A program made the translations under genes and the position numbers. From contig CM041202.1 of the NCBI GenBank assembly GCA_023078555.1, forward strand, positions 1,608,022 to 1,672,021: a DNA stretch of 64,000 nt. The letters run 5' to 3'. This DNA is from Ulva prolifera (taxonomy: Eukaryota; Chlorophyta; Ulvophyceae; Ulvales; Ulvaceae). A model generated the notes under the pieces. That model was not told the DNA's origin. It ran no database searches and saw nothing but the letters and a program-made list of their open reading frames with translations. Position 1 is the first letter of the stretch; the number at the start of each line of letters is the position of its first letter. Of this stretch, positions 13,101 through 24,279 are shown one piece after another.

Positions 13101-15772
13101 GCATGATCACCGTCGCCGCCGCCCATGCCGCAGCCGCGGCACCGGGGAGCGCTGACGGCAGCGCCACCGCGACAGCGGCCGCGGGGGATGGCGGAGGCGG
13201 CGAGAAGCTCCCGGAGAAGACGGACCTCGTGCTATGGCTCACACTGCATCCTACGCAGCTGCGCGCTTACCAGGTGCGCACGCTGTGAGCTCTCGTAAGA
13301 GTGTGGTGCGTCAGGGTGTGGTTGTGGGTGCGTGCGGCGATGTCACATTGCCCGTATGGCGTGATCAGCACTCAGCTGCCGCATGGGCACGGCCCGGCTG
13401 GGCGACGCGACGAGAAGTCTGTCTCCTGTGTTGCTAGGTGACAGGCATCTTCTGCTAGGTGTACCTGGTCGCATCCTGCCGTAGATGGCTCCGCATCTTG
13501 ATCTCAGTGGCAGCGCGCAGGTAAATCGGGGTGATGGGCATCAGCGACGGCGGTGCGCTGCACCGATTGCCCGACGCATCATTCTGAGTCGCACGTGCAG
13601 GGCTTCCTCGGGTCGTCGACGGTGAAGGCGGCGCTCAACCAGACGGGCTCCGTGCTGTCGGCGATCCAGATCCTCAAGAAGATCTGCGACCACCCAGCGT
13701 TGCTCAACGGCCGCCGCGCGCTGCAGGCCGTGCGCATGCCGCGCCGCACCGACGCGCAGCGCGTGCGCCGCGCCACGGCGAAAGCAAAGCGCCGCCCGCC
13801 GGCGCCGCCGGCCGTGCAGCGCCGCCCGCTCGTCCTTGACGACTCGGACTCGGACGACTTTGGGGGTGCTGCCGGGGTGGACGGCGGCGGCCGGGAGGGC
13901 CGGGGCAGCGGCGACTCGCTGACACAGGGGAAGGGCTTCGACGTGTATGTCGACGGGGTGCGGCAGCGGAGCAGCCGGGACGAGTGCGTGGCGGATGCGG
14001 CAGCGGGGTCCAGCGTGCCGGCGGGGCTGGAGGATGACGTCGCCGATGACGTGCCTGGCCGGAGGGGTCTAGAAGACAGCAGCAGCGAAGATGGCGGCAC
14101 GGTGGGGGGCGGCGGCCGGGGGCACGGTGCGGCGCGTGCCGGCGACTCATCGGATGACGGTGCCGATTCTGGCGATGATGGCATGTCGGATTTCATCGTG
14201 CAGGACTCGGACGGCGGCGACAGCGGCGATGACAGCAGCGGGGAGAGTGACAGCGGGAGCGAGGGGGAGGAGGAGGCGCCGGAGGAGTGGCGGGGGGAGG
14301 GGGCCGCGGAGGAGGACGCGCAGCGGCTGATGGAGCGGCTGACGAACATGCAGGTCGGGGACTCGTGCAAGACGGTGTGCTGCTGGACCGGCGCCTCGCG
14401 GTGAGGGTGCCTGTGGGGCTGGGTCTTCTGTGTGTGCCTCCTGGGTGTGGCCGATGCCCGAGCGGCCCGGGGGTGTTGAGGCATGCATGCACGTAGCCTG
14501 TGTGACAGAGGTGTGTACGGGGCCGGTTCACGCATTTATCTCAAGAGGGTATGGGTGTGTCTGGACTGGAGCGCGCTCAGCATCTGCACAGCACGTCACG
14601 TCTCAGCCCATGTACGCATGTGTCCATGCGGCACCCAGGGGTCCATCCCCCCCCCCACATTCCATCAGGCAGCGTTTGTGCAACGTGGCGCGGGAGCTTC
14701 CTCTGCTGCAGTCCAGATGTTTGCCGCTGCTGCGAGGTGATCACTCACGCGGAGTTTTGGCGGCGGCGCTGACCGCCCTGTGTGGTGCAGGTGGTGACGC
14801 TGGAGCTGCTCGAGCGCCTCACCGCCGAGGGCCACCGCACGCTGGTCTTCAGCCAGAGCCTCGGCATGCTGGACGTGCTGCGCCGCGCGCTGCGCCGCAA
14901 GGGCGTGCCGTGCCTCCACATGGACGGCGCCACGACCGCCGCGGCCGACCGCCACCGCAAGGTCAAGAAGTTCCAGAGCGACGCCGGCATCCCGGTGTTC
15001 CTGCTGTCCGCAAAGGCGCGCTGTCCCCGCTGTGTGCTGTGCCGGACGGCTTGGTGGCAGCCTGTGGCACCAGCTCCTGGGCCGCGACGTCGGCTGCTGG
15101 TGTTGCATCTGCCGATGTATAGACCTGGTCATTGTGCCTTCGGTTGGAGTCCTCGGTCAGCCCAGCCCCGGCACCGTCCACGCGCTGCAAGCGCCCGGGC
15201 AGGCTGGGACTGTCTGTGGGCAGAGGACCCCAATCCCAATCCGTGGCAATGCAGCCATGCCCTGCCATGTCGCCATGAAAAGACACATGTACGCTGCATT
15301 GCTGAGCCCTCTTCGGGCCATGGGCTGGACGCAGAGGGAGCGCGCAACCCTGAACTGCCCATACAGCCGAGGTGGCATCTTCTATACGCATGCATGGCCC
15401 TCATGCATGCGCAGACACCTGCAGCCACATGCAGGTGGGCGGCCTCGGGCTGACGCTGACGGCGGCGGACCGCGTCATCATCGTGGACCCGGCGTGGAAC
15501 CCTGCCGTGGACAGCCAGAGCGTCGACCGCGCGTTCCGCATCGGCCAGGTGCGGCACGTCGTCGTGTACCGCCTCATCACGTGCGGCACCGTCGAGGAGA
15601 AGATCTACCAGCGCCAGGTGTACAAGGGCGCGCTCGCGAACGTGAGCATGCGGGACACCAACCCGACCAAGTGCGCCCCTGTAAACATCGCTGGCCTGGC
15701 GCCGCGTGCTGGTTCTGGCTGGTGTACATGCCGGCTGCAGCTAGCAGTCAGTGGGAGGGGTGTGTTTGTGCG

Positions 15773-15843
<71 letters not shown>

Positions 15844-16958
15844 TTGCGGCGACTGTCGGTTTTGCTGTTGTCCTTGGCGTTGGTCAGGCCCCCAGGAGTT
15901 TCGAGTTGTACGTGGACGCCAGCGCCACGGACATTGAGGCAAAAGTGCCATACTTCACTCGTCCGATGACACCTGCCTGGCTGACCATGCCAAGAGGCAC
16001 ACAGAGCCGATCCATGCCATCAGCAGTTGAGTGAGAGCTTTGTGTCAAACCAATACACAAAGTAGAGACGCAGTCCACAGTCAGCGTCCATCAGCCAGCC
16101 ACTGAGAGGCGGCGCCGGTTGGCAGGTACTTCTCCGGGAGCGAGCTCACCGACCTCTTCAAGATCACCCAGGAGGGCCTCAGCACCAGCGCCACCGCCGC
16201 AGAGCTCGAGCGCCACCACGCGCATGAGCGCGTCTACCCCGACGCCGTGCAGCGCCACCTCGCCACCCTCGCGACCCTGCCGCACTTCAGCGCCACCTCT
16301 GACCACTCGTTACTCTACTGCAGCGACGGTGCCGGCCCGACCGGCCCGGCACGTAGCGTGGCGGGCGCTCCGGCCAGTGGTGGAGATGAAGTGCCACAGG
16401 CTCGCCGGGTTTCGGGAGAAGGTGCGCATTCCTTGTGATGTATTGCCTCTTGCCTTAAGATTTCTGTGGTGTGCATGAGCCTGGTTCCTGAGACTGTCAT
16501 GCCTTGTGGTGTATCTTGGTGCGCTGCCATGCAATCGTCCGAGCTCGTATACTAGATTAGATGATGTGGTGCCTGAGTACCGACCGACGCTCAGCATGCC
16601 GTGCCTGTTCATTTAAAGGATGGCTCTCACGGAGGGCTCGTGCCTCCGCGGCATATGCGCCCAGGTGAGCGCCCGCACTGAGCGCCTGCCTGCCTGTGCA
16701 GCGCGCCCTGCACGGTACGGCGGCCTCGCGCCCGCGGCGGAGCCCGCCCGCGCGAGCGCCGAGCAGATCGAGCGCAGCAAGCTTGAGGCGCAGCAGCGGC
16801 AGCTGCAGGCGTCGGTGGCCGCGATGCAGTCCGCCGCGGCGGCGACGGGCGGCGGGGCGGGTCTGTCGGACGGCGGTGCGAAGCTGCGCGCACGCATGGA
16901 GGACGCGTCCGGGGCCCTCGACGCCATCGAGAAGGCGCTCGGCGGCATGGCTTTGTAG
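10130..16958 (+). CDS. SNF2-family DNA translocase, ERCC6L/PICH-like
   Basis: Exons 10130-10207, 10311-11185, 11732-12084, 12348-12627, 13019-13273, 13601-14374, 14791-15015, 15435-15670, 16126-16421 (or 16328) and 16702-16958 join in phase to about 1,210 residues; the start is unresolved. All helicase motifs are present: I GDDMGLGKT, II LDESH, III LLVTGTPVQNNL, IV LVFSQS, V GGLGLTLTAADRV, VI QSVDRAFRIGQ. The stretches VVYRLITCGTVEEKIY and YFSGSELTDLF, then SDHSLLYCSD, match the ERCC6L order. The family are ATP-driven DNA translocases; PICH binds stretched anaphase DNA bridges. The N-terminal ~310 residues are Ser/Thr-rich and disordered, an acidic insert splits the RecA lobes (exon 13601-14374), and the C terminus is coiled coil. 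Two introns use GC donors (12628 and 15016). The CSB/ERCC6 subfamily is the main alternative, but DDMGLGKT and the C-terminal motifs favour ERCC6L. Confidence 0.88.
11226..11295 (+). repeat. Family B dispersed repeat, copy 1
   Basis: Contains CAGGGCTGCCATCCAGAAG, then CTAGACC and GGAACTGTGATC, colinear with copies at 22787, 36131, 40016 and 48129. It lies in the helicase intron 11186-11731. Confidence 0.6.
15765..15842. repeat. (GT)n microsatellite
   Basis: About 35 near-perfect GT units in the helicase intron 15671-16125. Cys/Val open frames across it are artefacts of the repeat. Confidence 0.97.
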
Positions 16959-18158
16959 CTTTTGCATGCCGGGGCTTGGACAGGCCGTCACCTCTCACCT
17001 GGCTGGGGACGGTGACCTGCCGGCGCGCACAGCCATTGCGCTTCAGCCCCGGCCTTGATCTGCCGGCCCTGTAGCCAGGGTAGCCCTGTGAATGCACATG
17101 TGTCCTGAGCCTTGTTTAGATTCGAATGTAATCGGTAAGTGTGCTTGTTCTTGGGGCCGTGGGCTTTGGGCAGCAAAGATCAGGAGGCTGTCTGTTGCTG
17201 GAATTAGGTGTGTTAATGTAAGATGGCAGGCAACAGGGTGGCCCATACATGATGTTGCTGGTGAGGTGGCATTCCTGGGCGACCCGCACACCATTGACCG
17301 CAGCCTGGAGCACTCCTATCACAAGCGAACTGCAGTATATGGTGTGAAGCCCATGACATGCATGCAAGAAAGGCTGCGAGGAGCATATACACATATATTG
17401 GCCCTTCTCACTACACTATGGGTGTGAGTTGTGTGCTGGTGATTGCGTGCATGTGTTTGTGGCCTGCGGTGCTACGTGCCTCTCCGGCGTTGTCCTTGTA
17501 ACACATCAGGGCCGTCTGATCGGAATGCTGATTTGGCCCAGCCTGTTCTATATGCATGCTGATGGGAGGTGCAAGAGCGAGTTCTTGTTTTGTCAACCAT
17601 TTTTTTACCATCTTAGGGCTCGCTGGCCTTCTTATTGTAGTTACCAGCTTTTTTTGTTACACCCAATTTTGAGTAAGACCTGTTGGGGCAGCATCGTTGT
17701 ACGCAAGCACTGTGTGTAAACGTACCTGTAAATCCAATAAACTGGCAACACCAACAGAACCACTGAGTGCATGTAAAATGTTGAACCCCTGTGATGTACC
17801 TGTAGGTAATGCAGCACTAAATGCCGATCGTGAACAATTGACACCACCAACCTATCGCTGCATCAGCAGTGTCACGAGCTCTGTCACAACTGCTCCAGCA
17901 TGTGCTAACCCACTTTGCCAAAACTTCATGTCGCTGTTCCGCGACCACATGTGTGAGCCATCAACTGCAACCCAGCAGCACATTCCTAGCAGCGGCAGCC
18001 TGGCCCAGCTGCTTTCCAACGTCCCAGCCCCTCCAATTTGCCGTGGCAGAATCGTGTCAGCCCCAAGCCTGCCACTGAAGCTGTGCTGCTGTGTCGCCCC
18101 CCAACAAGCACTGAATTGTTGCCCCCCCGCTCGCATGCCTGGACACCTCTGCGTTCTC
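16959..18158. other. Convergent intergenic region
   Basis: Separates the 3' ends of the helicase (+) and channel (-) genes. Apart from a family A end fragment at 17461-17505 nothing was recognised; it presumably holds both 3' UTRs. Confidence 0.45.
17461..17505 (+). repeat. Family A retroposon 3'-end fragment
   Basis: Shows TGCGGTGCTACGTGCC then GTTGTCCTTGTAACAC, the conserved family A terminus, with substitutions in the middle. No TSD was found. Confidence 0.55.
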
Positions 18159-21100
18159 CTAGCCATCGTCAGACCCCCCACTATCGCCATCGCTGCTGGG
18201 CGGCTCTGCATTTGCGGCACGCAGCGCGGGGGAGAAGCTGACATTGCGGCGAGATGCGGGTTGTGCTGGCACTTCCTGTGCCGGCAGCGGTGTCGTCCAG
18301 CTCCGCGTCATCAGCGCACCCCTGCTGCCGCCCTCACCAGCAAGACCCTGACCCAAGTCCCAGTGTGATGCCGTGTGTGTTTGTGGCTGCTCCGGTGGGG
18401 ACGACATCCCAGCACTGTGGTCTTCGCCCGGCTCCACAACTGACACGCGCCGCTTCTGCACACTCACTGCTGCAGAAGACTCTCTGTGTCCCCTAGCCAC
18501 ACTCGAGCTCCTTGAGGACACGGACCCTGCCGGACTCGCGCCTGCGGCTGCGAAGCCAGAGCCATGTTGGGCGGAGGAGTCAGTGGCTACAGGTGCATGA
18601 GGATCAGCGGCAGTGGCAGCCGCTGCCGCAACGTCTGCGCTCTGCACAGACGATGTCCGAGAGTTCTGCCGGGCGAAACGGGCGACGGATTTCCATTTGC
18701 GGGACAGCTTGATGGCCTGTGCGGACTGGGTGCGGCGATGGGAAAAGTCGAGTGAGGCGGCGGCTGCGGCCGCGATCTCCGCTGTCGGCATCGTCTCCGG
18801 CGCAGTATCTGCATCATGCACCATGCCCCATCGGCCCGTGCCCCACAATGTGTTTTCCAGCGCCATAAGACATCGATGATGCCGTAATCTCATCACTCGT
18901 GGCGCAACACTAGCGCCAGAGCACATGCACTGTGGCCACACGCACCCGTCCAGTCGGTACGTGAACACCGTGCCCAGCAGCATCAGGCAGGTACACATGC
19001 ATGCGCCTAGCACAGGCTCTTGCAGCACGCACGCCAGCCCAGCCAGTGCACATCCCGCAGCCCAAGCTGGGCGCGCGCCGTGGCTGCGCCGAACCTAGCG
19101 GGTGGGTGCACACCTGAAGTGAACTTGAGTTCGCGGGCGATCTCGGGCCACTCGCGCGCGAGCTCCAGCAGCGCGGCGCGGCGCAGGCAGTACAGCTCGC
19201 AGGTGGTGATGGTGACGATGGAGGCCGACCGCGCCGCGCCCGTCCAGCACGCGATCTCGCCAAAGTACTCCCCGTGCTGCAGCTTCCCCACACGCCTGCG
19301 CACCAAAACCACCAAAATCACCTATGCCACATCCTCGGGTCCCAGCCATCTGCCGCCGGCGTGCACAGCGGGAGGCAGGGCAGGCGGTGCTGCCGTACGC
19401 ATGCTCCAGCTATCTGCCGCTGCGGTGTGCGCAGATTCGGGCCTGTGCCAGGCGATATGCCAAACCAGCCCCCTGCGCACCTGCGATCCCGCATGCCTCC
19501 ACGCACACCATGCAGTAGAACGTTGTCTACAGCGTTGAAATCGGCGTTGTGCCCGAGCATGAGACCTGCGCCCTTACGTGTTTCCCGGATGCTCGACGCA
19601 CCTGAACGGCGCCGCCTGGATGCCGATCATGCGGTCGACGATGCCGTTCCCCTCCCCGCCGCCTCCAAACTCCAGTGAGTCTTCACTGCCCTGCCCAGTG
19701 TCACTACCACCCCCCGCCGGCGGGGACCCAGCGCCAAACGGAATCACGCGGGAGCCGCTGCGCATCCCCTCCGCCACCGGCCGCGCCTGCGCCCCCGCCG
19801 CCTCCTCCAAGTCTGGGCCCACAAGCTCCTCTGCCGCATCGAGGTGCATACACCCGGGCAGCCCCCCTGTGGCGTCCGGTGCACCCCCCCCCACATTCAG
19901 CCGCGACGCTGCAAAGCCACCCAGCTCCAAAGCATGTTCAACGGCTTGCAGCGCAGCAGCTCCGGAGCCAGACGGCCGTGGCTCGCTGGCATCCGCGGTA
20001 ACCGCGCTGGTGGAATCGGCCGCCTTGGCCGCGTCAATCACAGCCAAGAACGCGCTGCCACGCTGGACGGCAGGGGCAGAGTCAGGCTCCGTGGCCGCCA
20101 CATCCTCCTGAGGCTGTGGCAGGGGGGCGCCTGCGGCCTCCATCTCGCCGCAGGAGTCCGCCCGAGTACACTCCAGCTCCAGCCCTTCGTCGGTGACCCC
20201 CGCTCCCGCGCCAGGAGCGCCGCCGGGCAGCCGGGTGCCGATACCCGTCCCGCCGACGGCGGGCGGGAGGATACTGCGCAGCAGGTGGATCGGGCGCATC
20301 ATCGCGGCGACTGAGCGCTCCCGGAGCGAGAGGTCCGTGGGGCCCTGCGTGCGCTTCATCGCGCTCGCCGCGTGCCACTTGAAGACGTCGTGCTGCCGCC
20401 ACAGCGCCTGCGCCTTGCGCTCCAGCGAGATCCCGGGGCTGCGCTTGCCCTTCCTGAGCAGGTCGCGGCCGCGGCTGATGCGCATCCCGGGGACGGTGGC
20501 AGCACGCGCCCGTTGCTTGCCTGCATAGCAGCCCAGATGAAGCGCCCCAGGCGGGAGCTCTGTGGTATACACGTCGTGACTCGGGTGCAGTTCCAGCATG
20601 CTACCCACCGTGTTGCTCCGGAAACAGGAACAGCGCTACGCGATGCATTTCCGTTGTAGCGTGGCATGCGTTTCTACAGCTTCCGGGAAAAGAATGCACT
20701 TTGTGGCTTTGACGTGATGCATCTGATTGGCGTGGACACCAGCACTACTCCAAACAGAGCTCATGTAACATGCATCCTGCATAGACGCGTAGCGTACAGC
20801 CTGCCAGCGCAGGCGTGCACTTTCAGGGCACGTACGCTTCTGTTTTGTGGCTGGCGAGGGCGGCACATCCACTGTCACCCGCACTTCCAGGAGGCCCTCA
20901 CCGACGAAATACATGTCGGAGCTGTGGTCCCCCTGCCAGATGACATACTCCCCGCTGCTATAGAACTCCAGCTTGAGGTGGGGAATGAGCTGCTCCAGGA
21001 ACTGCGGGTGCTTGTTCTTCAGGAAAGGCAGCCGATCAAAGAGGTTGGCGTGCATCGTCAGCAGCACCTGCACCCCACACCACGCCTCTCCCAGACAGCT

Positions 21101-24100
21101 ACATTGGATTGCTTCGGGGGACCACAAGCCTGCGACTTTGATGGTTCCTCTGCAAGGGAAGCACTCAGCATTTCACGCTCCGCCACCAAGACTCAGGACC
21201 CAGACGGATGCATATCAAGGCATGGCCATCTGAATGTCTGCCTAGCTGCTCACAGGTCCTTTGAGGCACCGCAGGTTGCAGCCCATGCACATGTCTGAAT
21301 GTGGTCCCCATAGAATGGTGCTAGGCAAGTGCCCGCCTGCTTCCGCCTCACTCCAAAACTGACCCGGGCAAGTACACAGAGCAACAGGGGGCAGCAGACG
21401 AAGCACAGCGCAGAGGCGGGGGGAGCCGTGCCTGCTGCCTGAGGGTGCCAGAGAGCTGCTGCACGAGGTGGAGGTCCTCCTGGTGGATGCGGCGGCGCAG
21501 CACATGGTCAAAGTACTGCTCCAACTTGACACTCAGGGCCTTCGGGATGCGGTGCGTCCGGCAGAATGAGTCGAGCTGCCGCTGCTGCTCCTGAGTGCGC
21601 TGGCTCTGCAGGCCAGTGGTGCTTCTTGTAAACACACTGGCAAAGGCAAGACAACAGGGCATGTCAGGATAGTACTGTATAATAATAATACTGTACCTGT
21701 ATTATACAGTATTATACAGTATTGTTATACCTACAGTAGGACAGATGCCAGAGCGTGCAGGCAATACGAGACGCAAAGTTGAGGTGCCGGTTTTGGCCAC
21801 ATTGTGGCAGATTAAGCCACAGCGACTACTCGATTGCTGCTAGTGAAAAGATCATGGTCTAGCCCAGGCCGAGCGGCGCACCTGGGCATTGAACGTCGAC
21901 AGCAGTATGCTTGCGGTTCCTGTGACGTAGGCAAACACTGTGACGCCAACGAGCATACCCGCCATCGCGACGAGCTTCTCCGTCGTCTGAATCGGAGTCA
22001 CATCGCCATAGCCGACCGTCGTCATCGTTGACATCGCCCAGTACACAGATGTGACATACCTGCAGCTGTGCTGCTGTGAACAACGGGAGACTGTAACTTG
22101 CTTGTCCCACAGAAGGCGACAGCGACAAAAGCAGCAAGCGAGCTTTCCAATTTCTGTACTTGAATGCATGCAGCAGAGCCAGCGAGCTGAAACAGGCACA
22201 GATCTAGAGCAGAAGAGTTCCAAAAGAGCCACCAGGCGGCCCTGAATGCCTACTATGGTATGTTCCCGATTTTGTTTTTTTTGAATTCGGTCCAACAACA
22301 CAGGCCAGATCCTCAAATGACCCCAGGTCCTTTGTTGTGGGACACCAGCTCCTGTCATGGAGGTGCCAGAACGTAAGCATCGGCGGCGGTGCGTCAGAGC
22401 ACCCACAGGCGTGGCTCAGGAGCATCTCACCTGTCCCAGATGCTCTCACTGTTGACGATGCCCGAAGCTTGCACCCACGTGCTGCCAGATTCCGTCATGA
22501 TGGCAACGTAGTGAAACACGCAAGCGAATACGTGCAGGATGAAGACGATCATCGATGCTGAGGCGCCGATGCGGACGTACGAGCGCCCGAGGGTCTGCTC
22601 CAGCCGCTTCATGATCATTGGAGCCTGCATTCATCATCACCACACATTGCAACCAGCATCACGCCACACATGCAGCTCCCACTCCAGCGCAACTCTCAAT
22701 TCATGGTAAACTCACGTGAGAGGGTGCATGACAAGCTAAATCTGCAGTGCCCGGGAGGGGGCCTCCACATGAGCGGTGGGACGCCGTGCAGCACTTCGAG
22801 GGCTGCCATCCACAAATTAGACCTAAATAATCGGAATTGTGCGATATGATCGCGCCTCCCGCTGCACTGCTCCATACGCCCGCAAACAACTACTTTTCAC
22901 GATGCCCGCATCCGCCCCAACGCGGCCGCTCATGCATGGGTGAGCAAGCACGACGTGCACACCTTGAGCAGGCGCAGGATGCGGACGATCTTGAGGATGC
23001 GGATGGCGCGAGAGAGCTTCACGAACTTGGAGGCCTTGAAGAGCTGCATCAGGCCGAAGCCGCCGTTGCGCAGCACGAGGTCCCACGGCACCGTCGACAT
23101 GACGTCGATGGAGAAGAAGCCGAGCAGGTAGCGGCGCACGATCGCGGCGCGCCTCGTCACGAGCACGTCGCCGCCGTCGACCATGATGAAGCCGGTGCGG
23201 AAGTTCATGTACATGTCGACCATGAAGGTGGCGTCGACCATCGCCTCCCACCAGCCTGGCACGGGCACACCACGTCACGATACAAACAGAAGCCCCATCT
23301 CAGAGGTCGGTGTCGAAGAGGCGAACAGGAAGAAGACGACGTAGTGAAGCAATTCACAAAGGCGTTGGCCTCAGCACCGCGCCATGTCACGTGGCGGCAC
23401 GCATGACTACCGTGCAGCAGTGTACCAAAGCCAGGCCTCTTTTGAGGGCACCTAGACGTGTCGCAGAGGCAACACATCGCTATGCCAGACGCACTGCAGC
23501 TATTCATGTGCACTAGGACATGGGGCGGGGGGGTATCAGACTGCGGCTGGGCCCTGGTGGTCACACCCACGTATGCGCATGTCCTGTGCAAATGCAAACG
23601 TGCACCCACGTGCACTTTGCCGTGGCAGAGTGCTGAAGGTCACTGTGCCTGGCTGCTTTCACGACAGTGCGTGTATGCTGACACACATGGACTCCCACGC
23701 GTGTCAGCATGCATGGAGCAGATGTCCGACATCTGCTGAGTCAGCACATGTGTTACAAGGACAAAGCAAGCGAGGCAGGTAGCACCGCAAGCAAGAACCA
23801 GGGGAACCGCACACCACGCAGCAAGCCACACGAAGCTCACACCAAAACACCCACGCAACGTCAGCACATGTGTGTCCCGTGTACACTGACACAGATGCAC
23901 AAACAAACGAAACTCACCGTTCCGTGTGTGGTGGCCGTCGGTACAGCTATGTCGGGCAGTCAACAAGTTACAATATCTCAGGCCATTGGCAGAGCACCAA
24001 ACCAAACTACCACGCATTGCAGCAGAAGCAGCAGAGGGCGGCTGTGACTGTAGAAGCATGTGGGGCAGGAGGTGTAGTGCGGCGGGCCGCACCGAGGAAG

Positions 24101-24279
24101 GACAGCGGCCGCACGTGGAGGTCGAAGCAGATGAGGAACGGAGTGATGATGCAGACTGAGAAGAGGACAGCCAGGACGTAGAGGTCCCACTGCGTGCGCA
24201 CCACGCAGGACGGGTGCATGACAGCCCACCCGACGAGGTGAAGCATGCTCCAGGAGCCACACTCGGCAGGCCTCACCAA
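18159..24279 (-). CDS. Voltage-gated K+ channel with cyclic-nucleotide-binding domain
   Basis: Nine minus-strand exons join in phase: 24279-24093, 23255-22963, 22624-22431, 22059-21882, 21605-21432, 21067-20879, 20635-19602, 19295-19114 and 18895-18159, giving about 1,055 residues. S1 is in exon 1 (WDLYVLAVLFSV), S2-S4 in exon 2 with the voltage sensor LSRAIRILKIVRILRLLK, and S5 in exon 3. The K+-selectivity filter TTVGYGD and S6 are in exon 4, the C-linker in exon 5. The CNBD begins in exon 6 (GDHSSDMYFVGEGLLEVR) and resumes in exon 8 with the phosphate cassette GEYFGEIA...ARSAS. Exon 7 inserts about 345 disordered Gly/Ala/Glu-rich residues between these halves. The order is that of KCNH/HCN/plant Shaker-type channels of the plasma or ciliary membrane. 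Intron 5 has a GC donor (21431). Upstream exons encoding the N terminus were not found. Confidence 0.88.
21681..21735. repeat. AT-rich short repeat with self-complementary units
   Basis: Repeated ATTATACAGT and TACTGTA/TACAGTA words form small palindromes within the channel intron 21606-21881. No wider match in the window was noticed. Confidence 0.6.
22787..22876 (+). repeat. Family B dispersed repeat, copy 2
   Basis: GAGGGCTGCCATCC, AAATTAGACCTAAAT, ATATGATCGCGCC and ATACGCCCGC follow the family order. It lies in a channel intron. Confidence 0.75.
23740..23873 (-). mobile_element. Family A retroposon with 14-bp TSD
   Basis: A 106-bp insert (23754-23859) is flanked by perfect direct repeats GTCAGCACATGTGT (23740-23753, 23860-23873). 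In the minus-strand sense the insert ends with the conserved family terminus finishing TTTGTCCTTGTA, and the duplication then starts ACACA. It sits in the first resolved intron of the channel gene. Confidence 0.85.

Noticed and set aside
13579-14535. 318-codon open frame antisense to the helicase exon
   Set aside because: Ser/Pro/Arg-rich mirror of a GC-rich acidic coding exon; the sense strand carries the conserved SNF2 context in correct phase.
15372-16034. Long ORF through the (GT)n tract
   Set aside because: Only the first part (15435-15670) is helicase; the rest translates the microsatellite in an intron.
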